Source: SIG622 sp045596605 (GTDB lineage Bacteria; Bacillota; Clostridia; Oscillospirales; CAG-382). From it: a stretch of DNA of 20,877 nt. The first letter of the stretch is position 1; each line of letters opens with the position of its first letter. Made by a program: the position numbers and the translations under genes. The stretch covers positions 1 through 20,877 of the forward strand of contig JAZOCR010000060.1 in NCBI GenBank assembly GCA_045596605.1, given 5' to 3'. The notes under the pieces are model-generated. The model saw only the letters and a list, made by a program, of their open reading frames with translations, was not told the origin of the DNA and ran no database searches. Positions 14,308-20,877 of this stretch are shown here, piece by piece.

Positions 14308-15198
14308 GTGTATGAGCTTGTAAAACTCGGTGAAAAGACATACTTTGTGGATTCTCCTACAAGAGTTGGAATTTATAAATTAAACGATACAGACGTATGC
14401 CTTATTGATTCAGGAAACAGCGACGGCGCCGGCAAAAAGGTGCTTGGTATATGCACAGAGCAGGGCTGGAATATAAAGTATATTATCAACACTCACGCCC
14501 ACGCAGATCACGTCGGTGGAAATGCGGTAATTCAAGGCAGGACCGGCTGCAAAATACTGTGCGCAGGCCGTGATTTGTGCCTTGTGAACCACCCTACGCT
14601 TAATAACAGCTATTGCTATGGGGGCATGCCGCCTAAGGAGCTTTGCAATAAGTTTATGCTTGCACAAAAGTCGCAGGCAGAGGAGCTGACACCGGAGAAT
14701 ATTCCGCAAGGGCTGAGCTTTCAGCATTTTGACGGTCATTCCTTTGAGCAGGTTGCAATTATATGTGATGACGGCACTTGCTTTACCGGAGATATACTCT
14801 GCGGAAGAGATACTATTGAAAAGTATCACATTTTCTTTATTCAGAACGTGGGGGAATATATAAAGTCCTGCGAAAAGCTCTCGGAGCTTGATGCAAAGGT
14901 ATACTGTGCGGCGCATTATGCACCGATTTACAATAAAGAGGAGCTTCTTTCTCTTGCACAGTTTAATCTTCAGAAGTTGAAAGAGATGTTTGAAACCGTT
15001 AAAAAGGTGTGCCGTGACGGAGCGTGCTTTGATGCTGTGCTTAAAGGAATATGCGACGAATACTCTCTTGAGCTTTCCTTTAATCAGTACGCTATTGCTG
15101 GAAGTACGGTAAGAGGATTTCTCAGCTATCTTCACGATGCCGGAGAGCTTTCGGTTGAATTTAAGGATAATTATCTCTTGTGGAAAACCGAAAGGTAA
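14308..15198 (+). CDS. MBL-fold metal-dependent hydrolase
   Basis: The 296-residue product has the metallo-beta-lactamase fold signature NTHAHADHVGG (61-71: H63, H65, D67, H68), followed by the further likely ligands in FDGHSF, TGDIL and AAHYAP. Such proteins bind two metals and hydrolyse thioesters, lactones or phosphoesters, or act as glyoxalase II-like enzymes. The C-terminal 90 residues look helical and hold no motif I know; the substrate is undetermined. It is cysteine-rich for a cytosolic protein. The start is a GTG at 14308 preceded by AAAGGAAGT (14290-14298); an overlapping ATG at 14312 is out of frame. It lies 46 bp downstream of the nucleosidase fusion and is probably cotranscribed. 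Confidence 0.85.
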   Translation: MYELVKLGEKTYFVDSPTRVGIYKLNDTDVCLIDSGNSDGAGKKVLGICTEQGWNIKYIINTHAHADHVGGNAVIQGRTGCKILCAGRDLCLVNHPTLNNSYCYGGMPPKELCNKFMLAQKSQAEELTPENIPQGLSFQHFDGHSFEQVAIICDDGTCFTGDILCGRDTIEKYHIFFIQNVGEYIKSCEKLSELDAKVYCAAHYAPIYNKEELLSLAQFNLQKLKEMFETVKKVCRDGACFDAVLKGICDEYSLELSFNQYAIAGSTVRGFLSYLHDAGELSVEFKDNYLLWKTER

Positions 15199-15231
15199 CA
15201 AGGCTTTTATGTGCTTTGCCGGAGGTATGAT

Positions 15232-15534
15232 ATGACGGTATGGATTTTTGCTGTTTGCGCATTTTATATTGTTTTTCAGCTTGTGTGCTGTTATGTTTTC
15301 AAGAGAATGCCGCTTAAGCTTTTACCTCTGTATTTGCTTTTTCTGAGCTGGCTTTACTGTCTTGTTGAGTTTTTTGGAATGGGATTTGACAAAGGCCCCT
15401 GGAGTGGATTGTGGGCACTTGTCCTGGCGATTTTTTCGGGAACTTCAAGTGCGGCTGTGGCTTTGGCGTGGATTTTCTATGGCAGCTTTAAGCTGATAAC
15501 CGGAATGAAATCGAACAATAAGAATAAAATTTAA
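15232..15534 (+). CDS. Small membrane protein, unknown function
   Basis: This 100-residue, very hydrophobic protein has about three predicted membrane segments (roughly 3-22, 29-48 and 57-88) and a lysine/asparagine-rich C-terminal tail. The ATG at 15232 is chosen because GGAGG (15221-15225) sits at ideal distance; an upstream in-frame GTG at 15211 would place that ribosome binding site inside the gene. I recognise no family. It is the last gene of the dgt-dnaG-rpoD transcription unit and is followed at once by a strong terminator. Confidence 0.75.
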   Translation: MTVWIFAVCAFYIVFQLVCCYVFKRMPLKLLPLYLLFLSWLYCLVEFFGMGFDKGPWSGLWALVLAIFSGTSSAAVALAWIFYGSFKLITGMKSNNKNKI

Positions 15535-15538
15535 AATA

Positions 15539-15574
15539 TTTCCTCTGAAGATAAAAATTCAGAGGAAATTTTTC
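15539..15574 (+). terminator. Terminator of the dgt-dnaG-rpoD operon
   Basis: A perfect 11-pair stem (TTTCCTCTGAA at 15539-15549, TTCAGAGGAAA at 15558-15568) with an 8-nt loop is followed by TTTTTCTTTGTTTT. Confidence 0.88.
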
Positions 15575-15603
15575 TTTGTTTTGAAAAATTTGCAGCTTTT
15601 ACC

Positions 15604-15632
15604 TTGAAAGTTCATATAACGCATACTATAAT
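15604..15632 (+). promoter_or_regulatory. Promoter of the lipoprotein-rnhA unit
   Basis: -35 TTGAAA (15604-15609), a 17-nt spacer and a perfect -10 TATAAT (15627-15632), placed between the preceding terminator and the lipoprotein gene. Confidence 0.75.
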
Positions 15633-15679
15633 AATTATGTTACGATGATATTTTTGACTTTAAGCTTGGAGGATAAACT

Positions 15680-16093
15680 ATGATTAGAAAAATTGTTTGC
15701 AGTTTCGTTGCAATTGTAATATTTATTTCGCTTTGTGCTTGCTCAATGCAAAATGCCCAATCAAGAATTTGCGAAAGCATCTGGGAATCAAACGTTGGTT
15801 TTTTGCAGTTTACACCTGATGGAAAAATACTCAATAATTTTGAAAGTGAAGAAGAATCTGTTTCATACTACAAGCTTCTTTCCGGAGGAAAAATAAATAT
15901 GTACACCGAGGAGGGTGAGGAGTACGGAATTGTTTTGCCCTATAAGTTTTCCGGGGACAGCCTGTTTATAGGCGAGGTTGAATATAAACCGTATGAAAAG
16001 GTAGATGAGGGTACAAATGCAGACGGTGCAAGCAATCCGGAGGATTATCCGGACGTAAGCTATGAAAATACTGACGAAGAAGTGTCAGAATAA
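15680..16093 (+). CDS. Small acidic lipoprotein, unknown function
   Basis: The 137-residue product starts with a short basic region, a hydrophobic stretch and a lipobox-like LCAC ending at Cys21, predicting signal peptidase II cleavage and lipid anchoring on the outer face of the membrane. The Cys at the -2 position is unusual for a lipobox. The mature part begins with an IWESNVGFLQFTPDGKIL strand pattern like that of small lipocalin-like beta domains (DUF5640-type), which is a resemblance only. The last 30 residues are very acidic. GGAGG precedes the ATG at 15680. It heads a likely operon with rnhA, 25 bp downstream. Confidence 0.75.
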   Translation: MIRKIVCSFVAIVIFISLCACSMQNAQSRICESIWESNVGFLQFTPDGKILNNFESEEESVSYYKLLSGGKINMYTEEGEEYGIVLPYKFSGDSLFIGEVEYKPYEKVDEGTNADGASNPEDYPDVSYENTDEEVSE

Positions 16094-16118
16094 TATTTGG
16101 ATTTAGCGAGGAAAAGTT

Positions 16119-16556
16119 TTGAAGGAAGTATATCTATATACCGACGGTGCCTGCAGGGGAAATCCCGGTGTCGGCGGTTGGGGCGCAATTCTTAAATACA
16201 AGGATATAAAACGTGAAATGTCCGGTGGCGAAAAGCTTACCACCAATAACAGAATGGAGCTTCTTGGTGCTATAAACGGCCTTGAAGCGCTTAAAGAGCC
16301 TTGCCATGTGATACTTACAAGTGACTCAAAGTACCTTGTTGACGGTATTACAAAGGGCTGGGCGAGGTCATGGAAAGAAAAGGGCTGGAAAAAAAGTGAC
16401 GGAAAGCCTGCACTGAACACAGAGCTGTGGGACAGACTTCTTACACTTTGCGATATCCATGAGGTTGAATTTGTGTGGGTAAAGGGTCATGCCGGACATA
16501 GTGAAAACGAAAGATGCGATGCACTTGCAACGGCTTATGCAGACAGCTTACAATAG
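16119..16556 (+). CDS. rnhA: Ribonuclease HI
   Basis: The 145-residue enzyme cleaves the RNA strand of RNA-DNA hybrids during replication and R-loop removal. All four catalytic acidic residues are present: D9 (YTDGACRGNPG), E47 (NNRMELLGAI), D69 (TSDSKYL) and D134 (ERCDALA), with His124 in VKGHAGH. The basic handle region with WKEKGWKKSDG (85-95) is also present. Length is close to that of the E. coli enzyme. The start is a TTG at 16119 with GAGGAAA just upstream (16109-16115); no in-frame ATG fits the conserved N-terminus. Confidence 0.95.
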   Translation: MKEVYLYTDGACRGNPGVGGWGAILKYKDIKREMSGGEKLTTNNRMELLGAINGLEALKEPCHVILTSDSKYLVDGITKGWARSWKEKGWKKSDGKPALNTELWDRLLTLCDIHEVEFVWVKGHAGHSENERCDALATAYADSLQ

Positions 16557-16584
16557 GATTTATCTAAAAGTATGATTACGTGGG

Positions 16585-17241
16585 GTGAAGAGAGTGCTGC
16601 AAGCGATATATCTCATATTTCTTGAAGCCGCAGTAAGCGGAATAATGGTTAACAGAACGCTGCGCTCAAAAAGTGTGCGCATGTGGCATTTTCTGATTTA
16701 TGTTGTTCTTAATACAGCGGTGTGCACTTTGGCGGTGCATTTTCAGTTTCTTGACTACATATCGCTTTTGTGTATTACAATATCCTTCGTGTATTCACTG
16801 CTGTGCTTTGATGATTCATTTGTGAGAAAGCTTGCTGTGAGTGCGGCAGGTGTTGGTTGCCTTTGGGTCTCAGAGGCGGTACAGAGAGTGCTTCTTAAAG
16901 CTTTTACCGGTGAGGGGATGCTGGGCTTTGGTGGTAGCGACGTGCTTGCGTCTATAATATGCAGGTGCTTGTCGTTATGCATATTTGCTGCGCTGACCAT
17001 TGTCGTAACAAATGTTTTTTGCAAAGTAACTCTGAGGGCTTTTACCTTGGTTTTGGTGATAAATTTTCTGCAGCTTTTTGCGTTTTCGGCAGTATTTTCA
17101 TTTATGCATGGACTTATTGACGTGCAGCTTAACGGACTGTTTACGGTATACGCTCTCGTTTTTTTGCTTCCTGCGCTGGCTTTTCTCTATTTTACCGAAT
17201 CGGTTATTTTTTCACGCAAGGACAGTCGTTTGACAGAGTGA
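16585..17241 (+). CDS. Polytopic membrane protein resembling an isolated sensor-kinase membrane domain
   Basis: The 218-residue protein is hydrophobic with about six or seven predicted membrane segments (near 4-22, 34-52, 56-74, 82-100, 119-146, 152-176 and 183-205) and ends in a short charged tail. The pattern, with a short loop of the type FDDSFVRKLAVSA between segments, reminds me of the N-terminal membrane domain of AgrC-like GHKL histidine kinases in Clostridia, but no kinase domain follows. That resemblance is by eye and unproven. The GTG at 16585 has only a weak ribosome binding site, so the start may differ; a second GTG lies at 16594. It lies between rnhA and the histidine phosphatase gene, within one likely operon. 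Confidence 0.7.
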   Translation: MKRVLQAIYLIFLEAAVSGIMVNRTLRSKSVRMWHFLIYVVLNTAVCTLAVHFQFLDYISLLCITISFVYSLLCFDDSFVRKLAVSAAGVGCLWVSEAVQRVLLKAFTGEGMLGFGGSDVLASIICRCLSLCIFAALTIVVTNVFCKVTLRAFTLVLVINFLQLFAFSAVFSFMHGLIDVQLNGLFTVYALVFLLPALAFLYFTESVIFSRKDSRLTE

Positions 17242-17277
17242 CAAGGATTTTAGGATTTTTTGAAGAAGGGATAATAA

Positions 17278-17925
17278 ATGACAAGAATAGTATTTGTCCG
17301 TCACGGTGAGAGCACGGGCAACGAAGTGCGAAGATTTTACGGACATTTTGACGGAGGGCTTACCGAGCTTGGAAAAAAGCAGGCCGATGCAACCGGTGAG
17401 TATCTTAAGAGTTATAAATTTGATAAGGCTTATGCGAGTGATCTTAAAAGAGCCTATGAAACCGGGCTTCGCATTGCTGCCTATCACGATGGACTTGAGG
17501 TAGTACCGGATAAAAACCTTCGTGAGATATATGCGGGCGTATGGGAAAATATGCTTTTTGATGAAATAGCAGAGGTATACAAGGAAGAATATCTTGTCTG
17601 GAAGCACGATATCTGGAATGCCCGTCCCGTAGGTGGGGAAAGTGTACAGGAGCTAACCGAACGTATTCGTGACGAGGTATGGAAAATTGCGCAGGAAAAC
17701 GACGGAAAGACTGTGCTACTTGCTCTTCACGCAACGCCTATACGTACACTTAGCTGTGAATGGCACGGAATTCCATATGAGAAAATGGCGGAGATTTATT
17801 GGGTTAAGAACGCTTCGGTTTCGGTGGTTGACTATGACGTTGAAAGTCACAAAACATCGCTGGTGCTATTTGGCGAGGCGTCCTTTATGGGGGATATGAC
17901 CACGAGTCTGCCGAAGAATGTTTGA
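17278..17925 (+). CDS. Histidine phosphatase family protein (phosphoglycerate mutase-like)
   Basis: The 215-residue protein has the histidine phosphatase signature FVRHGEST with the phosphate-accepting His9, plus Arg8, Arg58 (SDLKRAYET), the proton-donor Glu83 in LREIYAGVWE and His151 in LLALHATPIRT. The family covers cofactor-dependent phosphoglycerate mutase, alpha-ribazole phosphatase, and phosphatases of sugars, nucleotides and phosphoserine; the length fits the phosphatase branch. The precise substrate is not visible. As no SerB-type gene accompanies serC and serA here, a phosphoserine phosphatase role is possible but only a guess. AAGGGAT precedes the ATG at 17278. No clear terminator follows. 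Confidence 0.9.
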   Translation: MTRIVFVRHGESTGNEVRRFYGHFDGGLTELGKKQADATGEYLKSYKFDKAYASDLKRAYETGLRIAAYHDGLEVVPDKNLREIYAGVWENMLFDEIAEVYKEEYLVWKHDIWNARPVGGESVQELTERIRDEVWKIAQENDGKTVLLALHATPIRTLSCEWHGIPYEKMAEIYWVKNASVSVVDYDVESHKTSLVLFGEASFMGDMTTSLPKNV

Positions 17926-17983
17926 TTCTGTCACCATTATAATAAAATATTTCTCAACTTAATACATCATTAAAAAAATAAAC

Positions 17984-18012
17984 TTGAAAACTTCTAATTT
18001 GAGTGATATAAT
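17984..18012 (+). promoter_or_regulatory. Promoter of the CofE-like gene
   Basis: -35 TTGAAA (17984-17989), a 17-nt spacer and a perfect -10 TATAAT (18007-18012). The leader to the ATG at 18069 is about 50 nt. Confidence 0.78.
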
Positions 18013-18068
18013 TTTTCCGTTTGGTTAAGTTAAAAAACAGTTTATATAAAAAAGGGGTCATTAAAACT

Positions 18069-19268
18069 ATGGCAAACAAGGAAAGAAGAGTAGGTACTGT
18101 TTCAAGAGGTATCCGTTGTCCTATTTTTAAAGAGGGCGATAATCTTGCAAAGATGGTTGCAGACAGCGTTCTTGAAGCGGCAGAGTACGAAGGCTTTGAA
18201 ATGCGTGACAGAGATGTAATCTGTATTACAGAATCCGTTGTTGCACGTACACAGGGCAACTATGCATCAGTTGACAACATTGCTACCGATGTTCGCACAA
18301 AGCTTGGCGGAGAAACAATCGGCGTTATTTTCCCGATACTTTCACGTAACCGTTTTGCTATCTGTCTTCGTGGTATAGCAAGAGGTGCGAAGAAGGTTGT
18401 TCTTATGCTCAGCTATCCGTCTGACGAAGTTGGAAACGAGCTGGTAAGCCTTGATAAGCTTGACGAAGCAGGTGTAAATCCTTATTCCGATGTTCTCACA
18501 CTCGATAAATACCGTGAGCTTTTCGGTGTAAACAAGCACGAATTTACAGGTGTTGACTACGTTGAATACTACGGCGACATTATCCGTGAGGAAGGCGCAG
18601 AGGCAGAGATTATTTTTGCAAATCAGCCCAGAGCTATTCTTGAATATGCTGACAGCGTTCTTACCTGCGATATTCATACAAGAGCACGCACAAAGAGAAT
18701 ACTGAAAGCTGCAGGAGCAAAGGTTGTTTGCGGTCTTGACGATATTATGAACGCTCCGGTTGACGGTAGCGGATACAATGAAAAGTACGGTCTTCTCGGT
18801 TCTAACAAATCTACCGAGGATAAGATTAAGCTTTTCCCCAAGGAATGTAAGGAGCTTGTTCTTGAAATTCAGAAGATAGTTCTTGAAAGATGCGGAAAGC
18901 ACGTTGAAGTAATGGTATACGGCGACGGCGCATTCAAGGACCCGCAGGGCAAAATCTGGGAGCTTGCTGACCCGGTTGTATCTCCTGCATTTACCGACGG
19001 ACTTATAGGTACTCCCAACGAGCTTAAGCTCAAGTATCTTGCGGACAATGATTTCAAGGACCTTTCAGGTGATGCTCTTAAAGAGGCTATTTCTGCAAGC
19101 ATCAAGGCGAAGGGCTCAAATCTTGTTGGTAATATGGCTTCTCAGGGTACTACCCCCAGACAGCTTACTGACCTTATAGGTTCACTTTGTGACCTTACAA
19201 GCGGTTCGGGTGATAAGGGTACTCCCGTTGTACTCGTTCAGGGTTACTTTGATAACTATACAAACTGA
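18069..19268 (+). CDS. CofE-like protein (coenzyme F420-0:L-glutamate ligase family)
   Basis: The 399-residue protein resembles the F420-0:gamma-glutamyl ligase family: RDRDVICITESVVARTQGNY (47-66) corresponds to the family's N-terminal ligase motif, and acidic and glycine-rich stretches at 224-234 and 284-300 fit a nucleotide/metal site. CofE adds glutamate to F420-0 with GTP in archaea and actinobacteria. Typical Clostridia are not known to make F420, so the acceptor here is probably another molecule; this is inference. The ATG at 18069 is chosen over a TTG at 18021, because the latter would start only a few bases after the -10 and code for a Lys-rich, AT-driven leader; AAAGGGG (18051-18057) lies upstream at slightly long spacing. 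Codon use looks highly adapted, and with its own promoter and terminator this suggests good expression. Confidence 0.8.
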   Translation: MANKERRVGTVSRGIRCPIFKEGDNLAKMVADSVLEAAEYEGFEMRDRDVICITESVVARTQGNYASVDNIATDVRTKLGGETIGVIFPILSRNRFAICLRGIARGAKKVVLMLSYPSDEVGNELVSLDKLDEAGVNPYSDVLTLDKYRELFGVNKHEFTGVDYVEYYGDIIREEGAEAEIIFANQPRAILEYADSVLTCDIHTRARTKRILKAAGAKVVCGLDDIMNAPVDGSGYNEKYGLLGSNKSTEDKIKLFPKECKELVLEIQKIVLERCGKHVEVMVYGDGAFKDPQGKIWELADPVVSPAFTDGLIGTPNELKLKYLADNDFKDLSGDALKEAISASIKAKGSNLVGNMASQGTTPRQLTDLIGSLCDLTSGSGDKGTPVVLVQGYFDNYTN

Positions 19269-19280
19269 TAACAGAGATTT

Positions 19281-19314
19281 GCCACCGAAGTTTTTTAGCT
19301 TCGGTGGCTGTTTT
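19281..19314 (+). terminator. Terminator of the CofE-like gene
   Basis: A perfect ten-pair stem (GCCACCGAAG at 19281-19290, CTTCGGTGGC at 19299-19308) with an 8-nt loop is followed by TGTTTT. Confidence 0.88.
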
Positions 19315-19384
19315 AATTCAAAATTCGGAATTGATGTTAATTTTTACCTGAATGTAAAAAATTCTCTTCTTTTAGAATGGATTT

Positions 19385-20242
19385 TTACAATTCAATTTCG
19401 TTTCTAAATCCCTTGCCGAAAACCTCGTGGGCTTCGCCGATGATTATAAATGCATCGGCGTCCTTTTTGCGCACTTTTTTTACAAGGTGAGGTAGCTGTT
19501 TTGCTGAAACTACGCACATTAGCATAAGGCTTTCGTTACCTGTATACATGCCAAGGCTTTTTATTCCCGTTACGCCTCTGTGAAAGTCGTTCATTATAAG
19601 ATTTGACACTGATGTCTGCTCTTTTGTAATTATATAAACCGATTTTGCGGAAAAGCCTATAGTCAGTATAGTGTCGGTCACCTTTGAGCAGATATAAAGA
19701 GCAATAATGCTGTACAGGGTTATTGTAATACTTCTGAAAACTGCACCTGTAAAAAGTATAATAATGCCGTCTATTATAAGAATAAGACTTGCAATTGAAA
19801 TATGAGGGAAAAAGCGGTTAAGGATAAGTGAAGCAAAATCACTGCCGCCGGTGGAGCCGCCGTATCTTATGACTATACCAAGCCCTATGCCCATTATCGC
19901 ACCGCCAAAAACGGAAGCAAGAAGAAAATCTTCCGTATAGTATGGGAAATAAGCGGTAATCTCCAGGAAAAGCGAGAGCGAAAGTATTCCGAAAATATTT
20001 TTTATAAAGGCAGTTTTACCGAGGTATTTATATCCTATTAACATTAAAACGGCGTTTGCAATGAGGTTTGTGACGGACAGAGGGATTTTAAAAATATATA
20101 AAAGCACTGTGCCGACCGATGTTACGCCGCCTACGGAAACTTTGTTCGGAACGAGAAACATATTAAGCCCTACGGCAAGAATAAAAGTTCCCGCAGCTAT
20201 TACAAAATAGGGGTACGAGGATTTAAGCTTTAAAGACGCCAT
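19385..20242 (-). CDS. YitT-family membrane protein with DUF2179 domain
   Basis: The 285-residue protein has about five to six membrane segments in its first 190 residues, including the family motif GGSTGGSD (128-135) in a loop and the N-terminal ILAVGLNMFLVPNKVSVGG. A soluble C-terminal domain of the DUF2179 type covers about 197-280, with RGVTGIKSLGMYTG and DADAFIIIGEAHEVFGKGF. YitT proteins are widespread in Firmicutes; their transport or signalling role is not established. The ATG at 20242 has a modest GGTGA (20247-20251). A 14-bp palindrome lies upstream in the divergent region. Confidence 0.9.
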   Translation of the reverse strand: MASLKLKSSYPYFVIAAGTFILAVGLNMFLVPNKVSVGGVTSVGTVLLYIFKIPLSVTNLIANAVLMLIGYKYLGKTAFIKNIFGILSLSLFLEITAYFPYYTEDFLLASVFGGAIMGIGLGIVIRYGGSTGGSDFASLILNRFFPHISIASLILIIDGIIILFTGAVFRSITITLYSIIALYICSKVTDTILTIGFSAKSVYIITKEQTSVSNLIMNDFHRGVTGIKSLGMYTGNESLMLMCVVSAKQLPHLVKKVRKKDADAFIIIGEAHEVFGKGFRNEIEL

Positions 20243-20290
20243 ATTTTCACCGTATTATTATTTAATGATATTTTTTTATATTTTTTGCCC

Positions 20291-20304
20291 CAAATTGCAA
20301 TTTG
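20291..20304. repeat. 14-bp perfect palindrome in the divergent intergenic region
   Basis: CAAATTGCAATTTG lies between the YitT gene and the HAD gene promoter. It has the size of a repressor half-site pair but may be chance in AT-rich DNA. Confidence 0.35.
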
Positions 20305-20343
20305 ATGCGCAAAAATCAGTACAAAAAGAAAATAAAATTATAC

Positions 20344-20372
20344 TTGTATTTTCTGAAATTATATGTTATAAT
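20344..20372 (+). promoter_or_regulatory. Promoter of the HAD phosphatase gene
   Basis: -35 TTGTAT (20344-20349), a 17-nt spacer and a perfect -10 TATAAT (20367-20372). Confidence 0.65.
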
Positions 20373-20454
20373 AGCGTTAGTGTGTGATTTTATGCCAAAA
20401 TTAGGCTATAGGACGCATATGTGCTTTGCAAAGATTTTTACGGACGGTGTTTTT

Positions 20455-20877
20455 TTGAACGGATATAAGCTTATTGCGTGTGACCTTGATGGCACTCTGC
20501 TTGATGATAATTTGCAAATAAGTGATGAAAATAAAGCAGCAATAAAAGAGCTATCAAAGAAGGGCGTTTATTTTGTACCGGCAACGGGCAGAGCGCTTTC
20601 AGAAATACCGGAGATTATCGAGAATCCGTACATAAGATACATAATTTACTCAAACGGCGCAGTGGTTTACGACAAAGACGGCGGCAAAAGCATTATGATA
20701 TGTATGTCAAAAGAGGCATCGGATTTTGTGCTTGACGTTATAGGAAAATACGACTGTTATTTCGTTGCGCATATGGTTGGTGAAACCTTTGCCGAGCAGA
20801 TGTCACTCCGAATGCGTGACGGATACAACGTAAGCTCCAACGTTAAGGTTCTTGTGGACAAATATGAAGTCGGAGGC
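20455..20877 (+). CDS. Cof-type HAD-superfamily phosphatase (5' part, cut by the window end)
   Basis: The frame is open to the right edge and gives at least 141 residues. Motif I is ACDLDGTLLDD (nucleophile D10, acid D12), motif II is PATGRA (Thr44) and SNGA (66-69) is also typical of Cof-type sugar or cofactor phosphatases of the HAD IIB class. The cap domain begins before the edge; motifs III and IV lie outside. The start is set at a TTG (20455) preceded by GGTG (20446-20449), since family members begin a few residues before motif I. In-frame ATGs at 20419 (with AGGA upstream) and 20392 are alternatives that add 12 or 21 residues. Substrate unknown. Confidence 0.85.
   Translation, partial: MNGYKLIACDLDGTLLDDNLQISDENKAAIKELSKKGVYFVPATGRALSEIPEIIENPYIRYIIYSNGAVVYDKDGGKSIMICMSKEASDFVLDVIGKYDCYFVAHMVGETFAEQMSLRMRDGYNVSSNVKVLVDKYEVGG

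Noticed and set aside
14410..15201. A 263-codon antisense open frame across the MBL hydrolase gene.
   Set aside because: The sense strand has a clear metallo-hydrolase motif; the antisense product has no recognisable domain or ribosome binding site.
15211..15231. Start of the 100-residue membrane protein at the GTG at 15211.
   Set aside because: The strong GGAGG at 15221-15225 would lie within the coding region, while it is ideally placed for the ATG at 15232.
18021..18068. N-terminal extension of the CofE-like protein from a TTG at 18021.
   Set aside because: It starts within a few bases of the -10 hexamer and encodes a Lys-rich stretch with no ribosome binding site; the ATG at 18069 is better supported.
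1..20877. CRISPR arrays, tRNA or rRNA genes and insertion sequences.
   Set aside because: No regularly spaced repeats, cloverleaf-like sequence or transposase was recognised anywhere in the window on reading.

Overview
The window looks like a chromosomal segment of an anaerobic low-GC Firmicute of the class Clostridia, probably a gut Oscillospiraceae/Ruminococcaceae-like organism. Supporting this are the dgt-dnaG-rpoD gene order, AT-rich intergenic regions with near-consensus sigma-A promoters and strong AGGAGG-type ribosome binding sites, an oxygen-sensitive glycyl radical enzyme, a radical SAM/SPASM protein and a YitT-family membrane protein. Genus is not determined. No tRNA, rRNA, CRISPR array or insertion sequence was seen.

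Layout. (1) 1-914: 3' end of a large phage- or element-type 'polyvalent' protein gene, apparently broken by a frameshift and closed by a terminator; this may be the edge of an integrated element. (2) 911-4133: a radical SAM/SPASM gene (minus) and a glycyl radical enzyme gene (plus), divergent, each with its own promoter. No recognisable glycyl-radical activase is nearby. (3) 4158-6484: serC-serA, the phosphorylated serine pathway, on the minus strand. It has a perfect consensus promoter inside a long inverted repeat and a terminator-like hairpin between the two genes. (4) 6855-8285: mnmA (tRNA 2-thiouridylation) and an acyl-carrier-protein-like gene, minus strand, each with its own promoter. 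The ACP-like protein lacks the phosphopantetheine serine. (5) 8286-8691: a very AT-rich divergent intergenic region. (6) 8692-15574: an information-processing operon, dgt, dnaG, rpoD, then an MTA/SAH nucleosidase fused to a GNAT acetyltransferase, an MBL-fold hydrolase and a 100-aa membrane protein, ending at a strong terminator. (7) 15604-17925: a promoter, then a lipoprotein, rnhA, a polytopic membrane protein and a histidine phosphatase. (8) 17984-19314: a single-gene unit for a CofE-like (F420 gamma-glutamyl ligase family) protein with promoter and terminator. (9) 19385-20877: a YitT-family gene (minus) and the 5' part of a Cof-type HAD phosphatase gene (plus, cut by the window end).

Most genes are housekeeping. 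The items most worth a second look are the orphan glycyl radical enzyme with an unusual Cys-Trp-Glu active site, the serine-less ACP-like protein, the nucleosidase-acetyltransferase fusion in the rpoD operon, the CofE-like protein in a lineage not known to make F420, the putative operator over the serC promoter, and the sensor-like membrane protein without a kinase domain. I did not find an obvious multi-gene defence or mobile system; the oddities are single genes.
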